A DNA stretch of 31,183 bases from Parvularcula sp964484475 (GCA_964484475.1 CAZAFU010000021.1:1-31183); one strand, 5' to 3'; shown: positions 18,362-26,424, numbered from the stretch's first letter. The notes: a model not told the origin generated them from the sequence alone. Numbers and translations are program-made.

Positions 18362-19668
18362 CCATCGCCCAGAAGATCGAGAGCGGCGGCCGTCATGGTA
18401 CGGACGCCGGTCTTGATCGTGGGTTCCGGAACTGGCGCAAAGAAGGGCGAATGGAGCGATGGCAGCTCTTCGCCGCCCGACTGGGCCGCCTCGAACGCCT
18501 CGGGCGATACCGCGCCCAGCCAGTAGATCAGTGTCGGGATGTCATCCTCGGTCCGTCCGAACTGCGAGAAGTCCTCGCCGCCCATTACCGGTGAGGTGGC
18601 GATCACCTGATCTTCGCCGAGCTGTTGCTTCAGGATCCTGGCCACCCGGGCGGTGAGTTCAGGATCATTGTAGGTCGCGGGCGTGTAGGGATCGGAGACT
18701 TCGACCACCGGCATCAGCTCCTCGGGGAGGCCGGCCGCCATCGCCTGCGCGCGGGCGATCCGTTCGATCCCGGAAAGGAGGCGCTCACGGGTCTCGTCGG
18801 AATAGCTCCTGACGGTCAGTTGCAGGTGCGCCTCGTCCGAGATGATGTTGTGCTTCATGCCGGCATTGAACGCCCCCACCGTCACGACGGCGCTGTCGAG
18901 GGGATCGGTCTCGCGGCTGACCAGAGTCTGGAGACCCGTGACGATCTGTGCGCCGATGACGATCGGGTCGACGGCCGTATGCGGATAAGCGCCGTGTCCG
19001 CCGACACCCCTGACATGGACATCGACGCTATCGACGTTGGCCAGCGCGAAGCCCTCCGTATACGCGACCATCCCGGCGGGAAGCGCGGCGGCGTCATGCA
19101 GGCCGATGACATGGTCGGGCCTGGGAAAGCGCTCATAGAGCCCGTCGTCGATCATCGCTTTTGCGCCCTCTCCGATCTCCTCGGCGGGCTGGAAGACGGC
19201 GACCAGGGTCCCTGACCATTCGTCCTTCATCTCCGAAAGCTGCCGAAGCGTGCCGATCAGCGATGTCATGTGCACGTCGTGGCCGCAGGAATGCATGGTC
19301 GGCTGGGTGTCGCCGAAGCGGTTTTCGTCCATCTTCGTTGAGGCATAGGGCAGGCCGGTGGCTTCCTTGACCGGCAGCCCGTCCATGTCCGCGCGAAGCA
19401 TGAGGACCGGGCCGTCGCCGTTCTCCATGACGCCGACCACGCCGGTCTTCCCGACACCCTCGGTGACCTTGAAGCCGAGTTTCCTGATCTCCCGCGCCAT
19501 CCTCTTCGCGGTCTGCCTTTCCATGAAGGAAAGCTCGGGATTGGCGTGAAGGTGCTCGTAGAGCGGCTCGAGATAGTCCCAGTCCTCGTCGACCTGGGCA
19601 CGCAGGTCCTGCGCGAAGGCTGGGGCGATGGCGAGGGCGGAGGCTGCGAGCCAGGCTGAAAGACGCAT
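18349..19668 (-). CDS. Exported M20D-family amidohydrolase / metallopeptidase
   Basis: A 439-residue enzyme of the aminoacylase-1/M20D type (relatives remove N-acyl groups or split small amide bonds such as in hippurate or N-acetyl amino acids). A signal peptide, MRLSAWLAASALAIAPAFA, is followed by the mature chain. Metal-binding motifs are visible: MHSCGHDVHM (Cys128, His130), FQPAEEIGEGAK (Glu163/164), the histidine in GLHDA, and the C-terminal MGGEDFSQF. The dimerisation-domain motif GGHGAYPHTAVDPI is also present. The ATG at 19668 has AGGATGGGA upstream. It is divergent from the M19 dipeptidase gene across 107 bases and convergent with the M14 gene, overlapping it by 13 bases. Alongside them it suggests peptide or amide scavenging outside the cytoplasm. 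Confidence 0.93.
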   Translation of the reverse strand: MRLSAWLAASALAIAPAFAQDLRAQVDEDWDYLEPLYEHLHANPELSFMERQTAKRMAREIRKLGFKVTEGVGKTGVVGVMENGDGPVLMLRADMDGLPVKEATGLPYASTKMDENRFGDTQPTMHSCGHDVHMTSLIGTLRQLSEMKDEWSGTLVAVFQPAEEIGEGAKAMIDDGLYERFPRPDHVIGLHDAAALPAGMVAYTEGFALANVDSVDVHVRGVGGHGAYPHTAVDPIVIGAQIVTGLQTLVSRETDPLDSAVVTVGAFNAGMKHNIISDEAHLQLTVRSYSDETRERLLSGIERIARAQAMAAGLPEELMPVVEVSDPYTPATYNDPELTARVARILKQQLGEDQVIATSPVMGGEDFSQFGRTEDDIPTLIYWLGAVSPEAFEAAQSGGEELPSLHSPFFAPVPEPTIKTGVRTMTAAALDLLGDGQSE

Positions 19669-19775
19669 CGTCCCATCCTGCCGCCTGCCCGCCGTAATGG
19701 CAAAGGGCGGCCTTCAGATTTTGCAGCCCCGCGGAAAACCCCTAGATGGAACCCAGCCATACCGGAGAGACCCCG

Positions 19776-20954
19776 ATGCTTCTCACTGCCCTCGCCACCG
19801 TCCTCGCCCTGCAGGGCATGGAGCCGTCCGAAGACGCTGTCCGCATCGCCCGCGAGACGATCATCCTCGACGGTCACGTGGACGTGCCCTACCGCGTTCA
19901 GGGCTCCGGCGAGGATGTCGGCGTGGCCACCGGGGCGGGTGATTTCGACTTTCCCCGCGCCATGGAGGGGGGCCTGAACGCGCCGTTCATGTCGATCTAT
20001 GTCGCCGCCAGATACCAGGAGACAGGCGGGGCGAAGGCGCAGGCGGACCGCCTGATCGGCCTCGTCGAGGGAATTGTCCATCAGCACCCCGACAAGTTCG
20101 AGATCGCAAGATCGCCGAAGGACGTTCGTCGGATCACGAAAGCAGGCAGGATCGCGCTTCCCCTCGGCATGGAGAACGGCGCACCGATCGAGGGCAGCAT
20201 CGAGAATCTCGAGCATTTCTACGACCGGGGCATCCGCTACATCACGCTGACCCATTCGAAGGTGAACCACATCTCCGACAGCTCCTACGACGAGGAGCGC
20301 CGCTGGGGCGGGCTCTCTCCCTTCGGTTCCATGCTGATCGAGGAGATGAACCGCCTCGGCGTCATGGTGGACGTGAGCCACATCTCCGACGAAGCGTTCG
20401 AGGACGTGATGGCCATCACCAGGGCGCCGGTGATCGCGAGCCACTCCTCGCTCCGCCATTTCACCCCCGATTTCGAGCGCAACCTCTCCGACGAGATGGT
20501 GGCCCGGATCGGTGAGAACGGCGGCGTGGTGATGATCAATTACGGCTCGCGCTTCCTCTCGAACGAGCCCGCCGACTGGTCCGCCGCCCGCAGTGATGCC
20601 TACGATGAATGGCTCGCCGAGAACGGCGCCGAGCCCTCCGACGAAAGGTTCGAGGAGTTCGACGCCATCTTCCGCAAGGACAATCCCTATCCCTACGCGG
20701 ACCTCTCTGACGTTCTCGACCAGATCGACCGGGTGGTTGAGGTGGCGGGCATCGACCATGTGGGCCTGGGTTCCGATTTCGACGGCGTCGGCGACAGCCT
20801 TCCGACCGACATCAAGGACGCAAGCCAGATGCCGAACCTGGTGCAGGGCCTTCTCGACCGCGACTATTCCGAGGGCGATATCGAGAAGATACTCTCCGGT
20901 AACGCGCTCCGGGTCTGGGAGGAGGTCGAGCGGGTCGCGAGGAAGCGGCGCTAG
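19776..20954 (+). CDS. M19-family (renal-type) dipeptidase
   Basis: A 392-residue membrane-dipeptidase homologue, a zinc enzyme that splits dipeptides. Metal ligands appear in order: His34 and Asp36 in DGHVDVPYR, Glu133 in GMENGAP, one His in VDVSHIS, one in IASHSSLRHF, and Asp in GLGSDFDG. The C-terminal GNALRVWEEVE is also family-typical. The N-terminus MLLTALATVLALQG is hydrophobic and may be a short signal peptide or anchor, but the usual positive charge and cleavage site are poor. The ATG at 19776 is chosen because GGAGA lies eight bases upstream; a longer in-frame start at 19746 has no such site. It is divergent from the M20D gene, probably with promoters in the 107 bases between. Confidence 0.93.
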   Translation: MLLTALATVLALQGMEPSEDAVRIARETIILDGHVDVPYRVQGSGEDVGVATGAGDFDFPRAMEGGLNAPFMSIYVAARYQETGGAKAQADRLIGLVEGIVHQHPDKFEIARSPKDVRRITKAGRIALPLGMENGAPIEGSIENLEHFYDRGIRYITLTHSKVNHISDSSYDEERRWGGLSPFGSMLIEEMNRLGVMVDVSHISDEAFEDVMAITRAPVIASHSSLRHFTPDFERNLSDEMVARIGENGGVVMINYGSRFLSNEPADWSAARSDAYDEWLAENGAEPSDERFEEFDAIFRKDNPYPYADLSDVLDQIDRVVEVAGIDHVGLGSDFDGVGDSLPTDIKDASQMPNLVQGLLDRDYSEGDIEKILSGNALRVWEEVERVARKRR

Positions 20955-21034
20955 GTCACAAAAAGAGGCTTTGGGATTTCCCCGCCGGCCGTAGAAACAC
21001 CGAGCAGCGGCCGACCGGCCTTCAAATGGGGTGT

Positions 21035-21760
21035 ATGACGATGATCGCGAGCCTTGCTGCGGCCACCGCCATGGCCCTCGTTCATGTGTTCAGTCCGCGC
21101 CTGACCCTGCTCGACAGGCTCCCCCGCAGCCGATGGCTTTCGGCCGCGGGCGGTATCTCGACCGCCTACGTCTTCGTCCATCTCCTGCCGGAATTGGCCA
21201 ACCACCAGGCCGAGACATTCTCCGCCGCGAAGCTGACCGAAGCTGAGGCCGAAGTCTTCTTCGTGGCCCTCGCCGGGCTGATGACCTTCTACGGTCTCGA
21301 ACGCTGGGCCAAGTCGCACCGGGCGTCGGACGACCGCACGAAGAACATGCCGGCGCGGTCCTTCTGGATCCATCTCGGCGTCTTCGCTCTCTACAATGGC
21401 CTGATCGGATACCTCCTGCCTGAACGGGTCGAGGATGACGGTCTTGGCGGCCTTGCGATCTATGCCTTCGCCATGGTGCTGCATTTCCTGGTGAATGACC
21501 GGGGCCTCTATGCCCATCATGGCCCACGCTACCTGAAAACCGGGCGCTGGGTCCTCGCGGTGGCGCCGTTCCTCGGCCTGACGCTCGGGGAACTGGCCGA
21601 GGCACCCGCTCTTCTCGTCAGTCTTCTCCTCGCCTTCCTCGGCGGCGGCATCATCCTGAACGTCCTGAAGGAGGAGCTGCCGGAAGAGCGCAAGAGCCGC
21701 TTCTGGGCTTTCGCCCTTGGTGCTGCCGGCTATGCGGCGCTGCTGTTCTTCCTTCTTTGA
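21035..21760 (+). CDS. Divergent ZIP-like multi-pass membrane protein
   Basis: A 241-residue integral membrane protein with about eight hydrophobic segments. Two stretches resemble the ZIP metal-transporter family: LSAAGGISTAYVFVHLLPEL (residues 35-54), like the FAAGVFLATALLHLLPE segment of ZIP proteins, and FLGGGIILNVLKEELPEE near 201-218, like the final ZIP helix. The metal-binding helices are not canonical: the usual HN/HS..EG and HE..G motifs are replaced by FWIHLGVFALYNGLIG and LHFLVNDRGLYAHH. It may be a remote ZIP superfamily member with changed or lost metal binding. In-frame ATGs lie at 21026, 21035 and 21041. A GGGG just before 21035 and 21041 favours one of those. No operon partner is evident. 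Confidence 0.75.
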   Translation: MTMIASLAAATAMALVHVFSPRLTLLDRLPRSRWLSAAGGISTAYVFVHLLPELANHQAETFSAAKLTEAEAEVFFVALAGLMTFYGLERWAKSHRASDDRTKNMPARSFWIHLGVFALYNGLIGYLLPERVEDDGLGGLAIYAFAMVLHFLVNDRGLYAHHGPRYLKTGRWVLAVAPFLGLTLGELAEAPALLVSLLLAFLGGGIILNVLKEELPEERKSRFWAFALGAAGYAALLFFLL

Positions 21761-21785
21761 AGGGGCAGACCGGATGGCCCCAAGA

Positions 21786-21938
21786 TCAGCTCCGGCTCTT
21801 GCTGCCCGCAGAGATTGTGAAGCTGAACGCCAGGCCGATCAGGAAGGGCACCCAGATCGGCAGGCTGCCAAGGCCCGGAGTGCCGAGCGCCTCGGCCAGA
21901 TGATCGTCGAATGCCCACCAGAGTATACCGAGCCACAT
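21786..21938 (-). CDS. Small single-helix membrane protein (50 residues)
   Basis: A 50-residue protein on the minus strand beginning MWLGILWWAFDDHLAEALG and containing one strongly hydrophobic helix (LPIWVPFLIGLAFSFTI, about residues 26-42), ending in SAGSKSRS. A perfect AGGAGG lies seven bases upstream of the ATG (21946-21951 on the plus strand), one of the best ribosome binding sites in the window, which is the main reason for calling it. The charge pattern suggests a bitopic inner-membrane protein. It is convergent with the ZIP-like gene, whose stop is 25 bases away. I do not recognise the family; the aromatic N-terminus could also insert in the membrane. Confidence 0.62.
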   Translation of the reverse strand: MWLGILWWAFDDHLAEALGTPGLGSLPIWVPFLIGLAFSFTISAGSKSRS

Positions 21939-21945
21939 GGGTCTG

Positions 21946-21951
21946 CCTCCT
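21946..21951 (-). promoter_or_regulatory. Strong Shine-Dalgarno site of the 50-residue membrane protein
   Basis: AGGAGG on the minus strand, seven bases before the ATG at 21938. It decides both the start and the reality of this short gene. Confidence 0.65.
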
Positions 21952-22039
21952 GTCTTTTCAGAATGTTGGACCCATTCCTCGCCAGCGCAACCTGTCCTGT
22001 CGGAGAAAACTGCTGCATCAGTCCAGACGATCAACGCCG

Positions 22040-22130
22040 GGTCCACAGCACGTGCGTTCTTCAGAAGACCGACGGCGAATGGGAGATCGTGCACCATCAT
22101 ATCAGCGACGCACGACCGGAGGTCGAATAG
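22040..22130 (+). pseudogene. Possible remnant of a SnoaL/NTF2-like gene (C-terminal end only)
   Basis: The plus-strand frame ending with TAG at 22128-22130 reads VHSTCVLQKTDGEWEIVHHH followed by ISDARPEVE. The pattern of a strand, a D-G-E-W turn, then I-V-H-H-H is what the last two strands of SnoaL-like/DUF4440 (NTF2 fold) proteins look like. Upstream in the same frame nothing resembles the rest of that fold, and farther upstream the strand is antisense to the 50-residue gene. If real, this is a degraded 3' end of a deleted gene. It could also be chance, as the match is about 30 residues. Confidence 0.3.
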
Positions 22131-22137
22131 GTTCGAC
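22122..22137. repeat. Perfect 6-bp inverted repeat downstream of topA
   Basis: GTCGAA and TTCGAC flank a 4-base loop (TAGG), 12 bases beyond the topA stop. It could form a short hairpin at the 3' end of the topA transcript, but no T-run follows in either direction, so a classical intrinsic terminator is not supported. Confidence 0.25.
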
Positions 22138-22148
22138 AGTAGGCCTGC

Positions 22149-24737
22149 CTAGTCGTCCGCCTTCACCGTTTTCTTGGCAGTCTTCTTTGCGGCTTTCTTC
22201 GTCGTCTTCTTCGCGGCTTTTTTCTTGGCCGCCTTCTTCTTGGTCTTCTTCGCGGCCTTCTTCTTCGTCGGCTTCTTCGCCTGCTTCGCCGCGATCAGTT
22301 CGAGCGCCTGCTCGAGGGTGATCTCGTCCGGATTGATCTCCTTCGGGATCGTGGCATTGACCTTCTGGTGCTTGACGTAAGGTCCGTAGCGGCCGTCATA
22401 GAGGCCGACCATTTCTTCCGTATCGGGATGCTGGCCGAGTTCCTTTTTCGGCTTCGCGGCCGTCCGGCCGCGGCCCCGCGGGTTCGCGAGCTTGTCGGCG
22501 ATGATCGAGACCGCGCGGTTCAGGCCCACTTCCCAGACGTCATCGACGCTTTCGAGGCTCGCATAGGTCTTGCCGTGCTTCACATAGGGTCCGAAACGGC
22601 CGATTCCCGCCTCGATGGTCTCTCCGTCCTCTGGGTGCGGACCGACGTCACGCGGCAGGGAGAGGAGCATCATCGCCTTTTCGAAGTCGATATCCGCCGG
22701 GTTCCAGCCCTTCGGGATCGACCCGCGTTTCGGCTTTTCGTCCTCGGACACCGCCGCGCGTTCGACATAGGGTCCGAAGCGGCCCGACTTCAGCGAGACT
22801 TCCGTCGACGTGTCGGGGTCGATCCCCAGCACCTTGTCCTCCGGCGCCTCCTGCGCGTCCTTCCCGAGCTGTCGGGTGTGTTTGCAGTCGGGATAGCGCG
22901 AGCAGCCGACGAAGGCGCCGTAGCGGCCCACCTTGAGGGAGAGCTGGCCCTCACCGCAGGTCGGGCAGAGGCGCGGGTCGGTGCCATCGCCCCGGTCGGG
23001 GAAGATGTGCGGGCCGAGCGCCTCGTTGAGGGCATCGAGAACCTCCGTGATCCGCAGGCCCTCCATGCCCTTGATCCGGGCGTGGAACTCCTCCCAGAAC
23101 CTGGCGAGGAAGGCGCGCCAGTTCTCGCGGCCGCCGGAGATCTCGTCGAGCGTATCCTCGAGCTGCGCGGTGAAGTCGTATTCGACATACTTGCCGAAGA
23201 AGTTCTCGAGAAATGCCGTGACGATCCGTCCCCGGTCCTCGGGAATGAACCGGTTCTTGTCCATCCGGACATAGTTCCTGTCCTGAAGGGTCGAGATGAT
23301 CGAAGCGTAGGTCGAGGGCCGGCCGATGCCGTTCTCCTCGAGGGCCTTGACGAGGCTCGCTTCAGTGAAGCGGGGCGGGGGCTGGGTAAAGTGCTGCTCC
23401 GGCGCGACCTTGGAGACATCGGCGGCCGCCCCCTGGCTCACCTTGGGAAGGACACCTTCCTTCTCTTCCTCCTCGTCGTCACGACCCTCCGTATAGACCG
23501 CGATGAACCCCTCGAAGGTGATCACGGAGCCGGTCGCACGGAAAGCGATCTTCTCGTCGGAGGAGCGGATGTCGATGGTCGTCTGCTCGAGTTCCGCCGA
23601 CGCCATCTGGCAGGCGACCGCCCGCCGCCAGATCAGGCGGTAGAGCTTCGCCTCGTCCTCCTGCAGGCGCTGGTCGTCCGGGTGCCGCGAAAAATCCGTG
23701 GGACGGATGCACTCGTGCGCTTCCTGAGCGTTCTTCTGCTTCGATTTGTACATGCGCGGGCTCGAAGGGACGAACCGCTCGCCGTAGCGGGACTTGATCT
23801 CGTCGCGGCAGGCCATCACCGCCTCCGGCGCCATGTCGATGCCGTCGGTCCGCATGTAGGTGATCAGGCCAGCTTCGTAGAGTCGCTGTGCCGCCTGCAT
23901 GGTGCGCTTCGCGGCAAAGCCGATCTTGCGGCTCGCCTCCTGCTGCATGGTGGAGGTGGTGAAGGGGGCCGCAGGATTGCGTTTGGTGGGTTTGGCTTCG
24001 ACCGAAGCGATCGAGAAGCTCGCTGCCTCGACCAGATCCTTCGCCCGCTGGCCGTCAGCTTCGGTGGTGAGGGAGAACTTGCCGAGCTTCTCGCCGTCAA
24101 GGTGGGTCAGCCGCGCGGTGAACGGATCGGAACTGGCCGCGACCTGCGCCTCGACCGTCCAGAACTCCTCGGCGACGAATTTCTCGATCTCGAGCTCCCG
24201 CTCGCAGATCAGCCTGAGGGCAACCGACTGCACCCGGCCCGCCGAACGGCTGCCGGGCAGCTTGCGCCACAGGATCGGGGACAGGGAGAAGCCTACGAGA
24301 TAGTCGAGGGCCCGGCGCGCGAGATAGGCGTCGACGAGATCCTGGTCGATCGTACGCGGATTGTCGATTGCCTCCTGAACGGCTTTCTTGGTGACCGCAT
24401 TGAAGGCCACCCGTTGCACCGATTTGTCCTTGAGGGCCTTCTTCTGGTTCAGGACATCGAAGAGGTGCCACGAGATCGCCTCGCCCTCGCGGTCGGGGTC
24501 GGTGGCGAGGATGACGCCGTCGGCATCCTTCAGCGCATCGGTGATTTCCTTGATGCGGGCCTTGGACTTCGAGTCCATGTCCCAGACCATCGCGAATTCC
24601 TGCTCGGGATCGACGGAACCATCCTTGGACGGAAGGTCCCTGATGTGTCCGTAGCTCGCCAGGACTGCATAGTCCTTGCCGAGATACTTCCCGATGGTTT
24701 TCGCTTTCGAAGGGGATTCGACAATCACGACCTGCAT
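22149..24737 (-). CDS. topA: DNA topoisomerase I (type IA)
   Basis: Relaxes negative supercoils by cutting and passing single strands, balancing gyrase. It has 862 residues. The TOPRIM domain is at the N-terminus (VVIVESPSKAKTIGKYLG, then ILATDPDREGEAISWHL at 77-92). The strand-breaking tyrosine is Tyr294 in GLITYMRTDG. Other motifs are LPGSRSAGRVQSVALRLI, AHECIRPTD and GIGRPSTYASII. After the catalytic core there is one four-cysteine zinc element (CPTC ... CSRYPDC), then three copies of a G-R-F/Y-G-P-Y-V repeat (SGRFGPYVE, GRFGPYVKHGK, DGRYGPYVKHQK), and finally a Lys/Ala/Thr-rich tail of about 40 residues built of KKAAKKT units. The ATG at 24737 has an AAGG about a dozen bases upstream. It is separated from xerC by 337 bases holding a small plus-strand gene. 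Confidence 0.98.
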   Translation of the reverse strand: MQVVIVESPSKAKTIGKYLGKDYAVLASYGHIRDLPSKDGSVDPEQEFAMVWDMDSKSKARIKEITDALKDADGVILATDPDREGEAISWHLFDVLNQKKALKDKSVQRVAFNAVTKKAVQEAIDNPRTIDQDLVDAYLARRALDYLVGFSLSPILWRKLPGSRSAGRVQSVALRLICERELEIEKFVAEEFWTVEAQVAASSDPFTARLTHLDGEKLGKFSLTTEADGQRAKDLVEAASFSIASVEAKPTKRNPAAPFTTSTMQQEASRKIGFAAKRTMQAAQRLYEAGLITYMRTDGIDMAPEAVMACRDEIKSRYGERFVPSSPRMYKSKQKNAQEAHECIRPTDFSRHPDDQRLQEDEAKLYRLIWRRAVACQMASAELEQTTIDIRSSDEKIAFRATGSVITFEGFIAVYTEGRDDEEEEKEGVLPKVSQGAAADVSKVAPEQHFTQPPPRFTEASLVKALEENGIGRPSTYASIISTLQDRNYVRMDKNRFIPEDRGRIVTAFLENFFGKYVEYDFTAQLEDTLDEISGGRENWRAFLARFWEEFHARIKGMEGLRITEVLDALNEALGPHIFPDRGDGTDPRLCPTCGEGQLSLKVGRYGAFVGCSRYPDCKHTRQLGKDAQEAPEDKVLGIDPDTSTEVSLKSGRFGPYVERAAVSEDEKPKRGSIPKGWNPADIDFEKAMMLLSLPRDVGPHPEDGETIEAGIGRFGPYVKHGKTYASLESVDDVWEVGLNRAVSIIADKLANPRGRGRTAAKPKKELGQHPDTEEMVGLYDGRYGPYVKHQKVNATIPKEINPDEITLEQALELIAAKQAKKPTKKKAAKKTKKKAAKKKAAKKTTKKAAKKTAKKTVKADD

Positions 24738-24884
24738 GAACGGGGTGCCTTAGAAGGGAGATAAAAAACGGGGCCGAAACTGCTGACCTGCAGGTGAGAA
24801 GTCAACGCATCGCAAACCATAAGGGTTGTCGGGCTTGAATTCATCAGCTACAGGTTGTGGCGGGGCGAACTTGAGTTGTACCTT

Positions 24885-25202
24885 ATGAATCGTAGCGAGA
24901 CGAACGAAGCCGAAGCCTTCCGGCAGGTGATCCTGCCGGCCCTTGAACACCTTGTCAGGCTCGAGGCCTATTTCAGGTTGAATGGCCTGACCTCGCTCAG
25001 CGAGGCGATGGACGAGGTCCTCGGCGTTGCAGATGACATGATGCAAAGGTCCGGAGGGGACAAGGGAACGGCGCTCACCCCGTCTTCCGGCGGAGAGCCC
25101 GAGGGTGGCAACGCCGATGCTCCGACGCCAGACGCTGTGGATCGATCGCGGTGTAGCGCTGGGTCGATGCAAGAGAAGCGTGGCCGAGCAGCTCTTGGAT
25201 GA
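24885..25202 (+). CDS. Hypothetical small protein overlapping the xerC 3' end
   Basis: A 105-residue frame starting MNRSETNEAEAFRQVILPAL. The first 55 residues (through MDEVLGVADDMMQ) look like a real protein: amphipathic helices rich in Glu, Leu and Ala, with no clash of strand. The last 43 residues lie antisense to the xerC C-terminus (128 bases of overlap) and are Gly/Ser/Arg-rich, like a frame without selection. The ribosome binding site is weak (TTGAG about ten bases upstream). No family is recognised. Either it is a true gene whose 3' part runs into xerC, or the frame is fortuitous. The 147 bases before it (24738-24884) hold nothing else that I can recognise. Confidence 0.42.
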   Translation: MNRSETNEAEAFRQVILPALEHLVRLEAYFRLNGLTSLSEAMDEVLGVADDMMQRSGGDKGTALTPSSGGEPEGGNADAPTPDAVDRSRCSAGSMQEKRGRAALG

Positions 25203-26022
25203 CCCTGAGGTCGGCGCCCCCCGCAAGGAGTTCCGTCGCGAAGGCGTGACGAAGCGCATGGGGCGTCGCGCTTTCGGACAGGCCGAGCGCGGCCCGGAGA
25301 TGGCGCATTCTCTTCTGCGCCACGGAGGCTGACAGCCTTCCGCCCCGGGAACCGAGAAAGAGCGGAGCTTCCTTCGCGGACGCGACCCCCGGCATGGCAC
25401 GTCGGGCTTCGTCCGTGTAGGCATCGATGGCTGCGCGAACCTTCGGCAGCAGCGGAACCTCCCGGGTCTTTCCGCCCTTGCCCCGGATACGGAGCGTCTC
25501 GTCGAGGTCCCGGGCATCGAGGGCAAGGGCCTCACTGATCCTCAGGCCTGCGCCGTAGAGGAGGGTGAAAAGCGCGGCGTCGCGCTTCGCAAGCCAGGGC
25601 GCCTCGCCGGTCCGGCCTTCGCCGGCGGCTTCGAGAAGCCTTTCCGCCGCATCCGCCGCCACCGGCCGCGGGAGGATGGCCCGCCTCTTCGGTGAGCGCA
25701 AAGCCGAGAGCGCCGCGGATTGCAGGACGCCGCGCTTGTCCCAGTAACGAAAAAAGCTCCTGACCGCCGACAGCTCCAGCCGGACCGTAGCGGGATCGAG
25801 CCCCTCGCGGTGGAGAGCCGCGAGATAGGCTCGAAAGTCACGCGTCCTGAGGGTGTTCAGCGTGTTTGCGTTCGCTTCCCCGCCGAGGTGGCCGGTGAGA
25901 AAGCTGCCGAAACGGCCAAGCGCGGTCTCGTAGTTTCTCACCGTGTAGGGGCTCGCCCGGCGTTCGCTTCTGAGCGCCCTGAGGAAACCGGTCCTGAGTG
26001 ATGAAAAGCTGCTATCCTGCAC
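25075..26022 (-). CDS. xerC: Tyrosine recombinase XerC
   Basis: Site-specific recombinase that, with XerD, resolves chromosome dimers at dif during division. It has 315 residues. The N-terminal SAM-like DNA-binding domain (residues about 8-100) includes SPYTVRNYETALGRFGSFL. The catalytic domain has all the expected residues: Arg161 (GAGLRISEAL), Lys185 (GKGGKTREVPL), His255 and Arg258 (TPHALRHAFAT), His281 (LLGHASL) and the nucleophile Tyr290 (TQRYTAID). Absence of att sites, repeats or phage genes nearby supports a housekeeping Xer protein and not a mobile integrase. The start is a GTG at 26022 without a clear ribosome binding site. It is the last gene of a minus-strand series, 35 bases after the small lipoprotein. 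Confidence 0.93.
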   Translation of the reverse strand: MQDSSFSSLRTGFLRALRSERRASPYTVRNYETALGRFGSFLTGHLGGEANANTLNTLRTRDFRAYLAALHREGLDPATVRLELSAVRSFFRYWDKRGVLQSAALSALRSPKRRAILPRPVAADAAERLLEAAGEGRTGEAPWLAKRDAALFTLLYGAGLRISEALALDARDLDETLRIRGKGGKTREVPLLPKVRAAIDAYTDEARRAMPGVASAKEAPLFLGSRGGRLSASVAQKRMRHLRAALGLSESATPHALRHAFATELLAGGADLRVIQELLGHASLASTQRYTAIDPQRLASEHRRCHPRALRRKTG

Positions 26023-26057
26023 GACGGCGACAGGACGCCTTCAGGGTAAAGGGAGAC

Positions 26058-26324
26058 TTAAGGGCCATTCGGCGCATCGCCTTCCCACACCCATTCCTCG
26101 GTCCAGTGCGGCTGGCTTTTGCTAAGGGCCGGGGGGCGGTCGGTAGCACTGGCTTGCGCCGGCGACTCGACCCCTGCGGCGCGCATGATGACCAGCGCCG
26201 CGGCGCCGCCCTTGTCGGCTGCGAAGGCGCCGGCCTTGCCCACCGGCCCCCCGGCGCAGCCGCCGAGCAAGACGATGAGACCCATGCCAGCCGAAAGTGC
26301 GCGTTTGTGAATTCCCTGTCCCAT
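26058..26324 (-). CDS. Small putative lipoprotein
   Basis: An 88-residue protein of unknown function. The start MGQGIHKRALSAGMGLIVLL followed by GGC fits a lipoprotein signal (positive n-region with Lys7 and Arg8, hydrophobic stretch, lipobox LGGC with Cys23). The mature part is short, Gly/Ala-rich at first and ends in HWTEEWVWEGDAPNGP, an acidic aromatic tail. The ATG at 26324 is chosen because it gives the positive n-region; AGGG lies about 11 bases upstream. A second ATG at 26285 would remove that charge. Neighbours on the same strand are the VOC gene (100 bases upstream) and xerC (35 bases downstream). No family was recognised. Confidence 0.65.
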   Translation of the reverse strand: MGQGIHKRALSAGMGLIVLLGGCAGGPVGKAGAFAADKGGAAALVIMRAAGVESPAQASATDRPPALSKSQPHWTEEWVWEGDAPNGP

Positions 26325-26424
26325 GCCGATCAACCCTAACGACCCCTGAACCCCAGCCTGCCGCAGGGAGGGTAGATTGTCACGTGCCGGAACGAAGGCC
26401 GGCGATCGGCCGTCTCGCCTGGGT

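Noticed and set aside
20955..21034. GC-rich dyad (GGCCG AC CGGCC) after the M19 gene as a terminator
   Set aside because: The loop is too short and no T-run follows.
22368..24764. About 800-codon plus-strand frame opposite topA
   Set aside because: No recognisable domain and it mirrors topA codon structure; topA motifs are all intact on the minus strand.
25075..26022. Tyrosine recombinase as a mobile-element integrase
   Set aside because: Length and motifs are those of housekeeping XerC, and no att repeats, tRNA or phage genes are nearby.
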